DNA of 24,056 bases from Deltaproteobacteria bacterium (lineage in GTDB: Bacteria; Desulfobacterota; Desulfarculia; Adiutricales; JAGVGV01), in the NCBI GenBank assembly GCA_015233515.1, contig JADFXS010000021.1, forward strand, positions 1 through 24,056, given 5' to 3'. The position numbers and the translations under genes are program-made. The notes under the pieces are model-generated. The model searched no databases. It had not been told where the DNA came from and saw only the letters and a list, made by a program, of their open reading frames with translations. Positions 22,701-24,056 of the stretch are shown one piece after another. Each line of letters starts with the position of its first letter. The stretch's first letter is position 1.

Positions 22701-24056
22701 TCATCCCCCGATGATCCCGCAAAGCCTCTTGGCCAGACGCTGTTTTTCCTTCATATTGACTTGTCGGGCGATCATGATTCTTTGCGCTTGAGGCGAACCG
22801 GCTCCATGCATGGATTCCGTCAGGCAGCCCACCGCCGCCGTTCCCAAGGTCAGGTTTTCAATCAACCGCAATATACGCAGACGATTCTCCACCGGGACAC
22901 CGGCCTTACCGACATAATATTTGTTCATCCATTGGCCTACTTCCGGAGACAGGAAATCCTTTTCCGAAGGCAGGGTGACCATGAGGCCGCCGGCGATATC
23001 CTGGGCCAGACGGGCGATCTCGTAAGGGAAACGGGTGACGTTCTGCTTATGGACATTAGCCAGCAAAGTGTTGACATAATAGGTTCCGCTCGGTTCGCCA
23101 TGACCTTCGGCCGCGCAAGCGATACAACCGCAGTATAAGGTTTCGTTCAACTGGTTCATCTCAATGATTTTATCTTTGACATGGGAGGCTTTTTCCGCGC
23201 CGTTATATTCCGCGATAAGTTGAGTGGCGCCGATCAAGACATCGCCCACGCCGGCCTTACAGGCGTAACTTTGACGATGATAGGAGGCGAACTGCTCCAC
23301 CAATTGGCCGGAAAAGTCGCACTCCTTGTACATGAAAACCCGATTCCAGGGTACGAAGACATTATCGAAGACCACTAAGGCTTCGTGTCCGCCATACAAA
23401 AGGTTCCCCTGATCCAAGTTGCCGCCTTCCATTTTCCGGGTGTCACATGACTGGCGGCCGACCAGATAGATAATCCCTTCGGTATCGCTGGGCAGGGCAA
23501 AGGCAACGGCGTAATCCTTATCTTGTTCGCGCATGCTGATGGTCGGCATCACGATTATTTTATGAGAGTTTAACGCGCCGGTTTGGTGGACTTTGGCCCC
23601 GCGTACCACAATACCATCAGGGCGTTCTTCCACCACCCTCAGAAACAGATCGGGATCGGATTGTTGGTGAGGCGGCAAAGACCGGTCACCTTTGGGATCG
23701 GTCATCGCGCCATCACAAATCAAGTCGTTCTCTTGAACATAGGCCAGGAAGTCCAAAAATCGTTGATGATAGCTGGTCCCGTGCTTCTTATCCAGATCAT
23801 AGGTGGTCATGGAGAGGGCATTCATGGCGTCAAAGCCCACGCAGCGCTGGAAGCAGCATCCGGTGAGGGAACCTAACAGGCGACCCATTTTACTTTTTTT
23901 AACCAGATCGTCCACGCTTTGGTGGATGTGGGTGAAACGGTTTATCTTTTTCCCGGTCAAATGCGACTTGGCGGTCATCAGGTCCTCGTATTCAGGTTGA
24001 TAGGCCAAATCGTAGGTCAAAGCCACCGCGTTCATGGACGGCCTGATAATGGGATT
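22701..24056 (-). CDS. abfD: 4-hydroxybutyryl-CoA dehydratase (N-terminal end cut off by window)
   Basis: This flavin and iron-sulfur enzyme dehydrates 4-hydroxybutyryl-CoA to crotonyl-CoA. The frame is open to the window edge, and 451 residues are seen. By comparison with the Clostridium aminobutyricum enzyme about 31 N-terminal residues are missing. Cluster ligands are present: CFQRC (C99 and C103), and YHRQSYACK carries the histidine (H292) and third cysteine (C299). The H-to-C spacing is one residue shorter than I recall for the clostridial protein. Other shared stretches are DGAMTDPKGDR, GAKVHQTG, FDNVFVPWNR and TESMHGAGSPQAQR. It faces the magnetosome-type genes tail to tail and has no obvious functional link to them, so it probably marks the cluster's right border. 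Confidence 0.92.
   Translation of the reverse strand, partial: NPIIRPSMNAVALTYDLAYQPEYEDLMTAKSHLTGKKINRFTHIHQSVDDLVKKSKMGRLLGSLTGCCFQRCVGFDAMNALSMTTYDLDKKHGTSYHQRFLDFLAYVQENDLICDGAMTDPKGDRSLPPHQQSDPDLFLRVVEERPDGIVVRGAKVHQTGALNSHKIIVMPTISMREQDKDYAVAFALPSDTEGIIYLVGRQSCDTRKMEGGNLDQGNLLYGGHEALVVFDNVFVPWNRVFMYKECDFSGQLVEQFASYHRQSYACKAGVGDVLIGATQLIAEYNGAEKASHVKDKIIEMNQLNETLYCGCIACAAEGHGEPSGTYYVNTLLANVHKQNVTRFPYEIARLAQDIAGGLMVTLPSEKDFLSPEVGQWMNKYYVGKAGVPVENRLRILRLIENLTLGTAAVGCLTESMHGAGSPQAQRIMIARQVNMKEKQRLAKRLCGIIGG

Noticed and set aside
22563..23138. 191-codon plus-strand frame overlapping the dehydratase gene
   Set aside because: Most of it is antisense to clearly conserved dehydratase sequence, and the product has no family features.

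Overview
The window reads as part of a magnetosome gene cluster of a magnetotactic bacterium, most likely a Desulfobacterota (deltaproteobacterial) lineage. Three things point there. The cut gene at the left edge is the C-terminal half of MamK, the magnetosome actin. A second, divergent actin of the Mad28 type sits near 15.3 kb. Between and around them lies a dense series of coiled-coil genes like the mad genes of deltaproteobacterial and Nitrospirota magnetosome clusters. GC content looks moderate by eye (about 50-55%). A Nitrospirota or other deep-branching magnetotactic host is not excluded. No transposase, tRNA, rRNA or CRISPR array is visible.

Layout. (1) 1-2188: end of mamK, two small proteins (one with a membrane segment) and an EcsC-like membrane-associated protein. 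(2) 2259-10720: a compact, co-directional block of eight genes. Six encode long coiled coils, and two paralogous HEAT-repeat proteins flank one of the coiled coils. (3) 10780-15078: a signalling block with a probable bacterial HORMA-fold protein, a STAS anti-anti-sigma-like protein, a REC-PP2C(SpoIIE)-HATPase fusion, a CheY-like receiver and an HDOD protein. (4) 15201-17846: a recognisable sigma70-type promoter, then Mad28-type actin, a degenerate receiver and a MinD/ParA-like ATPase. (5) 17889-19427, opposite strand: an AAA+ ATPase with a ClpA/B-type first module behind an unusual N-terminal domain. (6) 19992-22356: another coiled-coil protein and a large coiled-coil protein with one membrane helix and a periplasmic OmpA/MotB-like domain. 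(7) 22701-24056, opposite strand: 4-hydroxybutyryl-CoA dehydratase (cut at the right edge), an ordinary metabolic gene that probably marks the end of the magnetosome region.

How the parts may work together (inference). Two actins, a MinD/ParA ATPase, about eight coiled-coil proteins, two HEAT scaffolds and a cell-wall-binding anchor would make a filament and scaffold system that builds and positions the magnetosome chain. The STAS/phosphatase/kinase module, CheY and HDOD proteins would control it or couple it to motility. No sigma factor gene is present, so the partner-switching module may act on a structural target rather than on transcription. The most unusual elements are the HORMA-like protein, the partner-switching module, the AAA+ fusion and the wall-anchored coiled coil. 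Small non-coding signals include three CCGG-core palindromes, a diverged pair of direct repeats flanking the last two cluster genes, and GTTAAC sites concentrated in intergenic spacers.
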